From positions 1 through 10,341 of the forward strand of contig CAMYNZ010000150.1 of NCBI GenBank assembly GCA_947259865.1: a DNA stretch of 10,341 nucleotides. The letters are read 5' to 3'. Made by a program: the position numbers and the translations under genes. This document shows, in pieces, positions 1 to 5,685 of this stretch. This stretch comes from an uncultured Desulfobacterales bacterium. GTDB lineage: Bacteria; Desulfobacterota; Desulfobacteria; Desulfobacterales; G020354645. The notes beneath the pieces were generated by a model. The model was not told the DNA's origin, did not search any database, and worked only from the letters and a program-made list of their open reading frames with translations. How positions within the stretch are numbered: position 1 is the stretch's first letter; each line of letters opens with the position of its first letter.

Positions 1-107
1 GCAACTCCTGTATTCACAACCTGTCAAATGCCAAATTGCGCAAACAAAAATTCAAAATCCATACTACGACTGAATTCATCAATAAGCTGATGGAGGAGAA
101 GGACTGA
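1..107 (+). CDS. C-terminal end of a CCG-domain (HdrB/HdrD-like) iron-sulfur protein, partial
   Basis: The window opens inside a gene. The frame starting at base 3 reads 34 residues (NSCIHNLSNAKLRK... ending in INKLMEEKD) to a TGA stop at 105-107. The first two bases, GC, end the preceding codon, which could be TGC. That would give Cys-Asn-Ser-Cys, the CXXC that closes a CCG domain, followed by a short tail, as in heterodisulfide reductase HdrB/HdrD and related electron-transfer subunits. CCG domains bind a noncubane 4Fe-4S cluster and handle disulfide or thiol electron transfer. The GcvH-like and HdrD-like genes downstream fit this reading. Only the tail is visible, so the family call rests on a half-seen motif and on context. 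The other two forward frames stop earlier and look random. Confidence 0.5.
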   Translation, partial: NSCIHNLSNAKLRKQKFKIHTTTEFINKLMEEKD

Positions 108-136
108 TATCATAAATTACCCTAATTTAGATAAAT

Positions 137-319
137 CCGAAATTCGAATATCGAAATTCGAAACAAATTCTAAATCCAAATTTTCCAATGACAAAAACAG
201 CAGACTGAATTACTCATACCATATTCATTGCAACATAATAACATTCAACTGTTTTGAATTTAGGATTTAGGTCATTCGAATTTGTTTCGAGTTTCGTGCT
301 TCGTGCTTCGAGTTTCGAA
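137..319. repeat. Heptamer-built inverted repeat in the spacer before the GcvH-like gene
   Basis: The 284-base spacer 108-391 has no convincing gene. It holds two arms made of degenerate 7-base units. The right arm reads as ten consecutive heptamers from 250 to 319, for example TTTCGAG, TTTCGTG, CTTCGTG, CTTCGAG and TTTCGAA at 285-319. The left arm (137-199) carries the complementary words TCGAATA, TCGAAAT and TCGAAAC, then AAATTC, TAAATCC and CAATGAC. The arms are therefore imperfect inverted copies around a loop of about 50 bases and could fold as a long RNA hairpin. The stretch 142-158 recurs inverted at 7419-7435. The repeat period is seen directly. Its role is unknown. Confidence 0.7.
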
Positions 320-406
320 TCTAATGTTACTATGAAAAAGAGCTACTAGAAAAATTGGCATTCTGCATCGTACACCAAACAATCTACAAAAATGGCGGAG
401 GCAACT

Positions 407-832
407 ATGGAGCTTCAAGGGTATAATTTACCGGATGACCTGTATTATGAGCAAAATCATTTCTGGGTCAGAGATGATGGAGACCTTTTGGTTATGGGTA
501 TGGACGACTTTGCCCAGAAGATGGCCGGGGAAATCGTCTATGTGCAACTCCCTGACGAAGGCAAGAAAATCAAAGTCGGTAAAAAATTTGCGAAGATGGA
601 ATCGGGCAAGTGGCTGGGCAAGGTTTTCGGACCTGTCAACGGAGAACTGGCGGCCGTGAATGAAGAACTGGAGGAAAACCCGGGATTAATCAACGAGGAT
701 TGTTACGGTCAGGGATGGCTCTACAAAATCAAACCGGATGATAAGGCAGAATTACAAAATCTTATCAAAGAACCGGATGCGGTTGAAAAATGGCTCCTGG
801 CAGATATAGAAAAATATGCTGAGGAAGACTGA
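407..832 (+). CDS. GcvH-like lipoyl-carrier protein (H-protein family), probably serving an Hdr-like complex
   Basis: This is a small acidic protein of the glycine cleavage H-protein/biotinyl-lipoyl domain family. I place the start at ATG 407 (141 residues) because GGAGG at 397-401 sits 5 bases before it. The in-frame ATG at 392 (146 residues) has no such site. Visible family features are HFWVRDDGDLLVMGMDDFAQ near the N-terminus, the hairpin MESGKWLGKVFGPVNGELAAVN, and NPGLIN...GWLYKIKP near the C-terminus. Lys68 (Lys73 from the longer start) sits where H-proteins carry the lipoyl group. The usual Glu-Ser-Val-Lys-Ala context is Glu-Ser-Gly-Lys-Trp here. No glycine cleavage genes (gcvT, gcvP) are nearby. 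The flanking genes are Hdr-like, which recalls the lipoate-binding proteins that work with sulfur-oxidising Hdr-like complexes. I infer a dithiol/disulfide carrier for the neighbouring Hdr proteins. An ordinary GcvH remains possible. Confidence 0.85.
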   Translation: MELQGYNLPDDLYYEQNHFWVRDDGDLLVMGMDDFAQKMAGEIVYVQLPDEGKKIKVGKKFAKMESGKWLGKVFGPVNGELAAVNEELEENPGLINEDCYGQGWLYKIKPDDKAELQNLIKEPDAVEKWLLADIEKYAEED

Positions 833-853
833 TCCGGACAAGCCGGAAAAAAA

Positions 854-941
854 GGTTCAAGGTTCATGGTTCAACGTTCAAGGTTGAAATATGGATAATA
901 TCCTTTTTTTAGCTTTGAACCTTGAACCCGGAACTTTGAAC
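854..941. repeat. Second heptamer inverted repeat (GGTTCAA type)
   Basis: The left arm holds five contiguous 7-base units at 854-888: GGTTCAA, GGTTCAT, GGTTCAA, CGTTCAA, GGTTGAA. The right arm holds four complementary units at 914-941: TTTGAAC, CTTGAAC, CCGGAAC, TTTGAAC. The arms could fold into an imperfect hairpin with a 25-base loop. The element fills most of the 125-base gap between the GcvH-like and HdrD-like genes, so it would be transcribed if they are co-expressed. It uses a different word from the element at 137-319 but has the same 7-base architecture. Confidence 0.75.
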
Positions 942-957
942 CCACGAGTGAAAACGA

Positions 958-1782
958 GTGCTTATGTCCAATCCTAATTTCACCATAAGACAGCTCATGG
1001 AAATGTCCGCCTGTACCAACTGCCGGGCCTGTGCAGACATATGCCCGGCCGTATCTGCATCCGATGATGGTGAACTTTCTGCGATTTATCGTATGAAAGG
1101 CCTCAACGAGATTTTAAAAAGCAGGACCGGACTGTTGCGCAAGCTCCTCAGAAAAACGGGACCGACATCGGATGCGCAGAAACAGTTCAGCGATACGGTT
1201 TTTCGTTGCACCCTTTGCGGCAACTGCCAGGAAGTCTGCCCGGTGGGGATTCACCTGAAAGACCTGTGGCTCTCCCTCCGGCACGATCTGGTTGATTCCA
1301 GCCATTACCCTAAAAAAATCGACATGGTTCGGGAAAATCTGGATGAGAGTCAAAATGTCTTTGCCGAAGACAACGAAGAGCGCAGTGATTGGGTGGAAGA
1401 TATGCGCGATGCCCCGGATCACGGCTATATCAAGGACAGGGCTGACGTCGTATATTTTACGGGCTGCGTAGCAGCCTATTACCCCTTGGCCCAGAAAATT
1501 CCGATAGCGCTTGCCGAAATACTGACCATCGGTGGTATCGATTTTACGCTTTTGGGCCAAGAAGAGTGGTGCTGTGGATTTCCAATGCTCGGGGCCGGTT
1601 TAAAGGATATGGTCCAGGAATTTATCGATCATAACGTGGCGGCAATTTGCGCCAAAGGGGCTAAAACAGTCGTGTTTGCGTGTCCTTCCTGTTTTCAGAT
1701 GTGGCGGGAGTATTATCCTTCTGAGTTTGAAATTTTTCACGGCACCCAGGGGCCCGGGTATTTGACGAACCGCGGAAGTTGA
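958..1782 (+). CDS. HdrD-like (Fe-S)-binding protein, 5' part of a disrupted gene
   Basis: The product is 274 residues from GTG 958. ATG 964 is an equally plausible start, and neither has a strong ribosome-binding site. The order is: first 4Fe-4S motif CTNCRACADICP (Cys19-Cys29), second motif CTLCGNCQEVCP (Cys84-Cys94), then one complete CCG domain with FTGC (Cys170), EEWCCG (Cys205-206) and FACPSC (Cys242, Cys245). This is the HdrC-HdrB fusion layout of HdrD and of glycolate-oxidase-type iron-sulfur subunits. Such proteins pass electrons between a membrane or flavin partner and a disulfide or quinone. After FEIFHGTQ (codon ending 1749) the frame drifts into GPGYLTNRGS and stops. The expected second CCG domain follows in another frame, with about 30 residues absent, so the gene looks internally deleted. 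The 5' product could still fold as a one-CCG protein. The GcvH-like gene upstream suggests a shared Hdr-like complex. Confidence 0.8.
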   Translation: MLMSNPNFTIRQLMEMSACTNCRACADICPAVSASDDGELSAIYRMKGLNEILKSRTGLLRKLLRKTGPTSDAQKQFSDTVFRCTLCGNCQEVCPVGIHLKDLWLSLRHDLVDSSHYPKKIDMVRENLDESQNVFAEDNEERSDWVEDMRDAPDHGYIKDRADVVYFTGCVAAYYPLAQKIPIALAEILTIGGIDFTLLGQEEWCCGFPMLGAGLKDMVQEFIDHNVAAICAKGAKTVVFACPSCFQMWREYYPSEFEIFHGTQGPGYLTNRGS

Positions 1783-2066
1783 TTCAATCCATCCCCGGGG
1801 TTAAACTTGTTGAACTTTCCGAAAATCGTGAGGCCTGCCGGTGCTGCGGGGGTGGGGGCAATCTGGAGATGATCGACGCCGAGTTGTCCAAAGAAATCGC
1901 CAAACAGAAAATCGAAGAAGTCATCCAAACCGGTGCCCAGGCGGTTGTCACCGCCTGTCAGCAGTGTGTGCGCACCATGATGACTTATGTGCGGCGCAAT
2001 AAGGTGCCGCTTGAAGTACTGGATGTTACCCAGTTGATTCAACGGGCACTCAGGGATAAGGTGTGA
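1752..2066 (+). pseudogene. 3' remnant of the HdrD-like gene (second CCG domain, truncated)
   Basis: From 1752 the frame reads ARVFDEPRKLIQSIPGVKLVEL, the normal continuation after the HDPC-x-LGR motif of HdrD/GlcF-type proteins. It then gives ACRCCGGGGN and ends with the VTACQQC CXXC motif and a C-terminal helix. The first cysteine of this CCG domain (His-Asp-Pro-Cys) and the residues before it are missing, so the second noncubane cluster site lacks a ligand. The only local start is TTG 1779, which overlaps the upstream stop as TTGA and would give 95 residues. Translational coupling is therefore conceivable, but the missing ligand makes a functional domain unlikely. A chimeric or misassembled read is the main alternative to a genuine deletion. 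Confidence 0.7.
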
Positions 2067-2080
2067 TCCCGATTTTTTTT
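2050..2080 (+). terminator. Intrinsic terminator overlapping the HdrD-remnant stop codon
   Basis: GGGAT (2053-2057) pairs with ATCCC (2066-2070) across an 8-base loop. Two more pairs form below it if A2052 is bulged (T2050-A2072, C2051-G2071). Eight T residues follow at 2073-2080. The stop TGA 2064-2066 lies inside the hairpin. It would separate the Hdr-like unit from the TRAP operon. Confidence 0.6.
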
Positions 2081-2081
2081 C

Positions 2082-2110
2082 TTGACACTAATGTTTTTTG
2101 TTTGTACCAA
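2082..2110 (+). promoter_or_regulatory. Possible sigma-70-type promoter of the TRAP operon
   Basis: A perfect TTGACA lies at 2082-2087. A 17-base spacer leads to TACCAA (2105-2110), which matches the -10 consensus at only three positions. The position makes sense: it lies directly after the terminator and just before the palindromic operator candidate. Transcription from here would give a leader of about 270 bases before the TRAP binding-protein gene. Confidence 0.35.
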
Positions 2111-2117
2111 ATGCAAA

Positions 2118-2148
2118 CCATATTGTAGAAACGTGTTCTACAATGTGG
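2118..2148. promoter_or_regulatory. Palindromic operator candidate upstream of the TRAP operon
   Basis: The arms CCATATTGTAGAA (2118-2130) and TTCTACAATGTGG (2136-2148) are inverted copies with a single mismatch, separated by ACGTG. The inner 9 bp are perfect. The site begins about where transcription from the 2082-2110 promoter would start, so a bound dimer could repress it. Size and symmetry fit a dimeric helix-turn-helix regulator such as the GntR or IclR families that often control carboxylate transport operons. No regulator gene is in the window, so the family is a guess. An RNA hairpin in the leader is the alternative reading. The rest of the 2149-2386 leader shows no gene I can support. 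Confidence 0.5.
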
Positions 2149-2386
2149 AATTCCAATCCAAATTTCTCAGCTCGGATCCAATAATGATATTGCCCCGGAT
2201 AGTCCAGTACCCTGAATGGCGCGTTGGACAGAGAGAGTAGATTCATCGTTTGTAAATATTTATTGCGAGTTGTCCGGGATTCTCTGATGGAGATGTACAC
2301 TATTGACCTTTTCATCGTTATTTGGTAGCGATTGGAAAGTCGGTGCAGGCATGTCCATTTTAACTTTTTCACAGGAGGGATAGACT

Positions 2387-3544
2387 ATGAAAAAGGATAA
2401 GACTCAAAAAATTGTCAAGAACCAAAAGGAGAAAAAAACCACCCGGCGCAAATTTTTGAAGACAGCGGCGGCGGCAGGCGTTGCAGGCGCGGCAACATTG
2501 GGATTTCCGATGGTCTCCCGGGCCAAGACGACCGTCTTGAAAATGCAAGGTGCCTGGGGCGCGAAGGACATCTTCAACGATTACGCCAATGACTACGTCA
2601 AACGCGTTAATGAGATGGCCGGCGGCCGGCTGAAGATCCAATATTTGATCTCCGGTGCCGTAGTCAAGGCATTTCGTGTGCAGGACGCCGTCCACAAAGG
2701 CGTGCTCGACGCCGGGCACCAGGTGTGCGTCTACTGGTATGGCAAAAGCAAGGTGGCTTCGCTGTTCGGTACGGGACCCGTCTTCGGCCAGAACGCCCAC
2801 CAGGGGCTGGCCTGGATCTATTATGGCGGCGGCCAGGAACTCTACGACGAGCTCATCAAAGAATTGGGACTCAATACCGTCGGGTTCTTCTGCATGCCGA
2901 TGCCGACCCAGCCGCTGGGGTGGTTTAAAAAGCCGATTACGGATGCTGCGCAGTTGAAGGGCCTCAAGTATCGCACGGTCGGCCTGGCGGCCGATCTGAT
3001 GCAGGCCATGGGTGTCAAGGTGACCCAGCTTCCCGGTGGCGAGATCGTTCCGGCCCTGGAACGCGGCGTTATCGAGGCCTTCGAGTTCAATAACCCGACC
3101 TCCGATAGAAGCTTCGGCGCCCAGGACGTGAGCAAGGTTTACATGCTGGGCAGCTACCACCAGGCGGCAGAGTTCTTCGAGATCATCTTCAACAAAACCA
3201 AATTTGATGCCTTGGAAAAGGAACACCAGGCCATCCTGAAGTACGCAGCCGAGGCGGCCTCCTCGAACAACTACTGGAGGGGGCAGGATCAGTACTCCAA
3301 GGATTTGCAGTGGCTGAAGAACAAGGCAAAGGTCAAAATCTACCGCACGCCGACGTCGGTCATGAAAGCCCAGCTCGATGCCTGGGACAAGATCCTGCCG
3401 GATCTGGAGAAAGATCCGTTCTTCAAAAAGGTTGTAAAATCGCAGAAGGAATTCGCGTACCGTCTTGCTTACTACGATATCCTCAACTCGTGCGACTACA
3501 AACTGGCCTTCGACCATTACTTCCCCAACGAGCTGGGATTTTAA
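2387..3544 (+). CDS. dctP: TRAP transporter substrate-binding protein (DctP type), Tat-exported
   Basis: This 385-residue extracytoplasmic solute receptor belongs to a tripartite Na+-coupled TRAP transporter. It begins at ATG 2387, 8 bases after AGGAGG (2373-2378). A charged N-terminus is followed by the twin-arginine motif TTRRKFLK (Arg20-Arg21), an alanine-rich hydrophobic stretch and a likely cleavage site after Ser-Arg-Ala46, so it is probably exported folded by Tat. The core has the family layout: GGRLKIQY near 79-86, a stretch ending LKGLKYR with Arg196 where TRAP receptors hold the substrate carboxylate, LPGGEIVPALERG (215-227) and EAFEFNNP (230-237). The last motif aligns with the EW-x-x-P region of TakP/FcbT1-like receptors (COG4663 type) for 2-oxo acids and other organic acids, with Phe in place of Trp. 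The substrate is not determinable. The permease genes follow directly. Confidence 0.9.
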   Translation: MKKDKTQKIVKNQKEKKTTRRKFLKTAAAAGVAGAATLGFPMVSRAKTTVLKMQGAWGAKDIFNDYANDYVKRVNEMAGGRLKIQYLISGAVVKAFRVQDAVHKGVLDAGHQVCVYWYGKSKVASLFGTGPVFGQNAHQGLAWIYYGGGQELYDELIKELGLNTVGFFCMPMPTQPLGWFKKPITDAAQLKGLKYRTVGLAADLMQAMGVKVTQLPGGEIVPALERGVIEAFEFNNPTSDRSFGAQDVSKVYMLGSYHQAAEFFEIIFNKTKFDALEKEHQAILKYAAEAASSNNYWRGQDQYSKDLQWLKNKAKVKIYRTPTSVMKAQLDAWDKILPDLEKDPFFKKVVKSQKEFAYRLAYYDILNSCDYKLAFDHYFPNELGF

Positions 3545-3580
3545 TGCGTTGTTTTATAACAAAATGTTTTTTTGCTGAGT

Positions 3581-3612
3581 GATGGCGCGACGCTTATAAG
3601 CGTCGCGCCATC
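3581..3612 (+). promoter_or_regulatory. Perfect 32-base palindrome between dctP and dctQ (RNA hairpin)
   Basis: GATGGCGCGACGCTTA (3581-3596) is followed immediately by its exact reverse complement (3597-3612). As RNA it would form a GC-rich stem of about 14 bp with a 4-base loop. It has no T-run after it, so it is unlikely to be a full terminator. It lies 37 bases after the dctP stop and 41 bases before dctQ. A hairpin here can protect the 3' end of the binding-protein message and keep receptor levels above permease levels, as in many binding-protein operons. That role is inferred. Confidence 0.7.
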
Positions 3613-3653
3613 TGTATTGATGACCCACCGAAATTGCATTTGAGGACGGAAAC

Positions 3654-4298
3654 ATGAATCATTTTCTTTTTTTCATCGACCGCTTAAGTCAGTGGGTGGG
3701 AAAGGCCTTTGCCTGGTGTATTCTGGTTCTGTGCTTGGCGACCACCTACGAGGTGTTCGTCCGTTACGTGCTGAGAGCGCCCACATCGTGGGCCTTTGAT
3801 GTCAGCTATATCATGTACGGGGCCCTATTCATGATGGCGGGAGCCTATGCCCTTTCCCGCAACGCCCATGTGCGCGGGGACTTTGTATATCGCCTCTGGC
3901 CACCGCGAGTTCAGGCATCAATTGAACTTGTACTGTATTTCGTCTTTTTCTTTCCCGGAATACTGGCCATGATCTATGCCGGCATCGATTATGCCGTCGA
4001 GTCCGTATCGTTCCTGCCCTATGGCCCCGACGGACCCCGGGGAGAAATCAGCATCAACAGCCCCGTGGGAGTGCCGGTGTTTCCCTTGAAAATTATCCTG
4101 CCCCTGGCCTGTTTCTTTTTGCTGCTGCAGGGAATCGCGGAAACCATCCGATGCATCCAATGCATAAAGACCGGCGCCTGGCCCACTCGGCTGGAGGATG
4201 TGGAGGAATTGGAAAAGGAACTCATCAGGAAACATGAAGAAGAAAAAGCTGCTAAGGCCGCCCAACTGGCCGCCGATGGAAAGGAGGACGCGATATGA
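3654..4298 (+). CDS. dctQ: TRAP transporter small permease (DctQ type)
   Basis: This 214-residue inner-membrane protein starts at ATG 3654 with GAGG at 3642-3645. Four hydrophobic segments are visible at about residues 17-39, 46-67, 90-112 and 143-166, the standard DctQ topology. Family motifs are YEVFVRYVLRAPTSWAFDVS after helix 1 and NAHVRGDFVY (70-79) between helices 2 and 3. DctQ scaffolds the large permease subunit and helps dock the receptor. The C-terminal tail (about 176-214) is unusually charged, rich in Glu, Lys and Ala, and probably helical in the cytoplasm. It is somewhat longer than typical for the family. The stop overlaps the dctM start as ATGA, so the two are translationally coupled. 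Confidence 0.92.
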   Translation: MNHFLFFIDRLSQWVGKAFAWCILVLCLATTYEVFVRYVLRAPTSWAFDVSYIMYGALFMMAGAYALSRNAHVRGDFVYRLWPPRVQASIELVLYFVFFFPGILAMIYAGIDYAVESVSFLPYGPDGPRGEISINSPVGVPVFPLKIILPLACFFLLLQGIAETIRCIQCIKTGAWPTRLEDVEELEKELIRKHEEEKAAKAAQLAADGKEDAI

Positions 4299-5650
4299 CC
4301 GATCCACAAGTTGCCATGCTGATGATGGGGTCTTTCATCCTTTGCATCCTTCTGGGCTTCCCCATATGCTTCACGCTGATTGCAATGGGCACCGGCTTCG
4401 GCTATTACGCTTACGCTACGTCCGACCAGCTCAGCCACATCTTCGCAAACAATATCTTCGATCTGCTGGTAAACCAGACCTACTCGGTCATGATCAACGA
4501 CGTGCTGGTTGCGGTGCCGCTGTTTCTCTTCATGGGTTATATCGTGGAACGCGCCAACATCGTGGAGCGGCTGTTTTACGGCCTGAATATCGGGGCCCGC
4601 AAGGTGCCCGGCGCCATGGCGGTAGCGGCGCTGATAACCTGCGCGATCTTTGCCACCGCCGTCGGTATCGTCGGCGCCGTGGTCACGCTGATGGGGCTTT
4701 TGGCCTTTCCGGCGCTGCTGAAAGCCGGCTACGATCAAAAGTTGTCCGCCGGCGTGGTCTGTGCCGGTGGCTGTCTCGGCATCCTGATTCCACCCAGCAT
4801 CATGCTGATCGTGTATGGTGCGGTGTCCGGCGTTTCCGTCGTAAGGCTGTATGCCGGGGCAATGACCCCCGGATTCATGCTGGCCGGTTTTTACGTCGCC
4901 TACGTGATCATAAGGGCCGCCCTAAACCCCAGCCTGGCGCCGAAGCCGCCGAGAGAAGATTGGGATATCCCGCTAAAAGAGTTGCTCCTCATGCTGCTGA
5001 CCTCCTTTGTTCCGCTGGCCGTTTTGATCCTGTCGGTATTGGGCGCCATCCTGTTCGGTTTGGCGACGCCGTCGGAAGCGGCATCGGTGGGCGCCTTCGG
5101 CGCCATCGTCCTGGCGGCGGCCTATCGCCAACTCACCTGGAACCGCCTGAAGGAATCGGTCTATCTGACGGTGCGCACTTCAGCCATGGTGTGTTGGCTG
5201 TTCGTCGGCTCCTGGACTTTTTCATCGGTTTTTTCCTACCTCGGCGGCCATATGGTCATCGAGGAGTTCGTGCTTGGCATGAACCTTACACCCCTTATGT
5301 TTCTAATATTGGCGCAGATCATCATTTTCCTGTTGGGCTGGCCGCTGGAGTGGAGCGAAATTATCATCATCTTCGTGCCGATCTTTCTGCCGCTGCTGGA
5401 CGCCTTTAATGTCGACCCGCTTTTCTTCGGGATTCTCGTGGCGCTCAACCTGCAAACCTCGTTTCTGACGCCGCCCATGGCAATGTCGTGCTATTATCTC
5501 AAGGGAATCGCGCCGGACCACGTCCTCCTTTCGACGATCTTCAAGGGAGCGTTGCCGTTTCTGGCAATGGTATTGATGGCCATGGTGGTTCTTTATAACT
5601 TCCCGATCATCACGACATGGCTGCCGGACATCATTTATGGTGTCAATTAG
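4295..5650 (+). CDS. dctM: TRAP transporter large permease (DctM type)
   Basis: This 451-residue, strongly hydrophobic inner-membrane protein has the normal DctM length and an estimated 11-13 membrane segments. The start ATG 4295 overlaps the dctQ stop by 4 bases and is preceded by AAGGAGG (4281-4287). The two inverted structural repeats are recognisable from their pore loops: CLGILIPPSIMLIVYG (160-175) in the first half and LQTSFLTPPMAMSCYYLKG (386-404) in the second. ATPSEAASVGAFGA (257-270) and GWPLEWSEI (348-356) are further family motifs. In TRAP transporters this subunit is the Na+-driven elevator that moves the substrate handed over by the receptor. It belongs with the receptor and DctQ subunit upstream as one complete transporter. 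Confidence 0.95.
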   Translation: MTDPQVAMLMMGSFILCILLGFPICFTLIAMGTGFGYYAYATSDQLSHIFANNIFDLLVNQTYSVMINDVLVAVPLFLFMGYIVERANIVERLFYGLNIGARKVPGAMAVAALITCAIFATAVGIVGAVVTLMGLLAFPALLKAGYDQKLSAGVVCAGGCLGILIPPSIMLIVYGAVSGVSVVRLYAGAMTPGFMLAGFYVAYVIIRAALNPSLAPKPPREDWDIPLKELLLMLLTSFVPLAVLILSVLGAILFGLATPSEAASVGAFGAIVLAAAYRQLTWNRLKESVYLTVRTSAMVCWLFVGSWTFSSVFSYLGGHMVIEEFVLGMNLTPLMFLILAQIIIFLLGWPLEWSEIIIIFVPIFLPLLDAFNVDPLFFGILVALNLQTSFLTPPMAMSCYYLKGIAPDHVLLSTIFKGALPFLAMVLMAMVVLYNFPIITTWLPDIIYGVN

Positions 5651-5685
5651 AAGGTTCAATTGTGGTCTCGTTTAGAGGATGAAAC

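Noticed and set aside
137..319. The first heptamer region as a CRISPR array or transposon end
   Set aside because: The units are 7 bases, contiguous and degenerate, with no unique spacers, no transposase and no target-site duplication.
392..406. ATG 392 as the start of the GcvH-like gene
   Set aside because: The GGAGG that serves as ribosome-binding site lies inside this extension, 5 bases before ATG 407, so 407 is the better start.
2088..2372. A 94-codon minus-strand frame in the leader of the TRAP operon
   Set aside because: It starts with GTG and the upstream sequence on that strand is pyrimidine-rich with no ribosome-binding site. I recognise no motif in it. It also covers the palindrome and promoter-like box. 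It cannot be fully excluded as a remnant.
2369..3517. A 382-codon open frame on the minus strand opposite the TRAP receptor gene
   Set aside because: It is the antisense shadow of a GC-rich gene. It has no recognisable domain or ribosome-binding site, while the + strand product is an unmistakable TRAP receptor.
4198..5409. A 403-codon + strand frame overlapping dctQ and dctM
   Set aside because: The translation is Arg/Gly/His-rich and low in family signal. It is an out-of-frame reading of the dctM gene.
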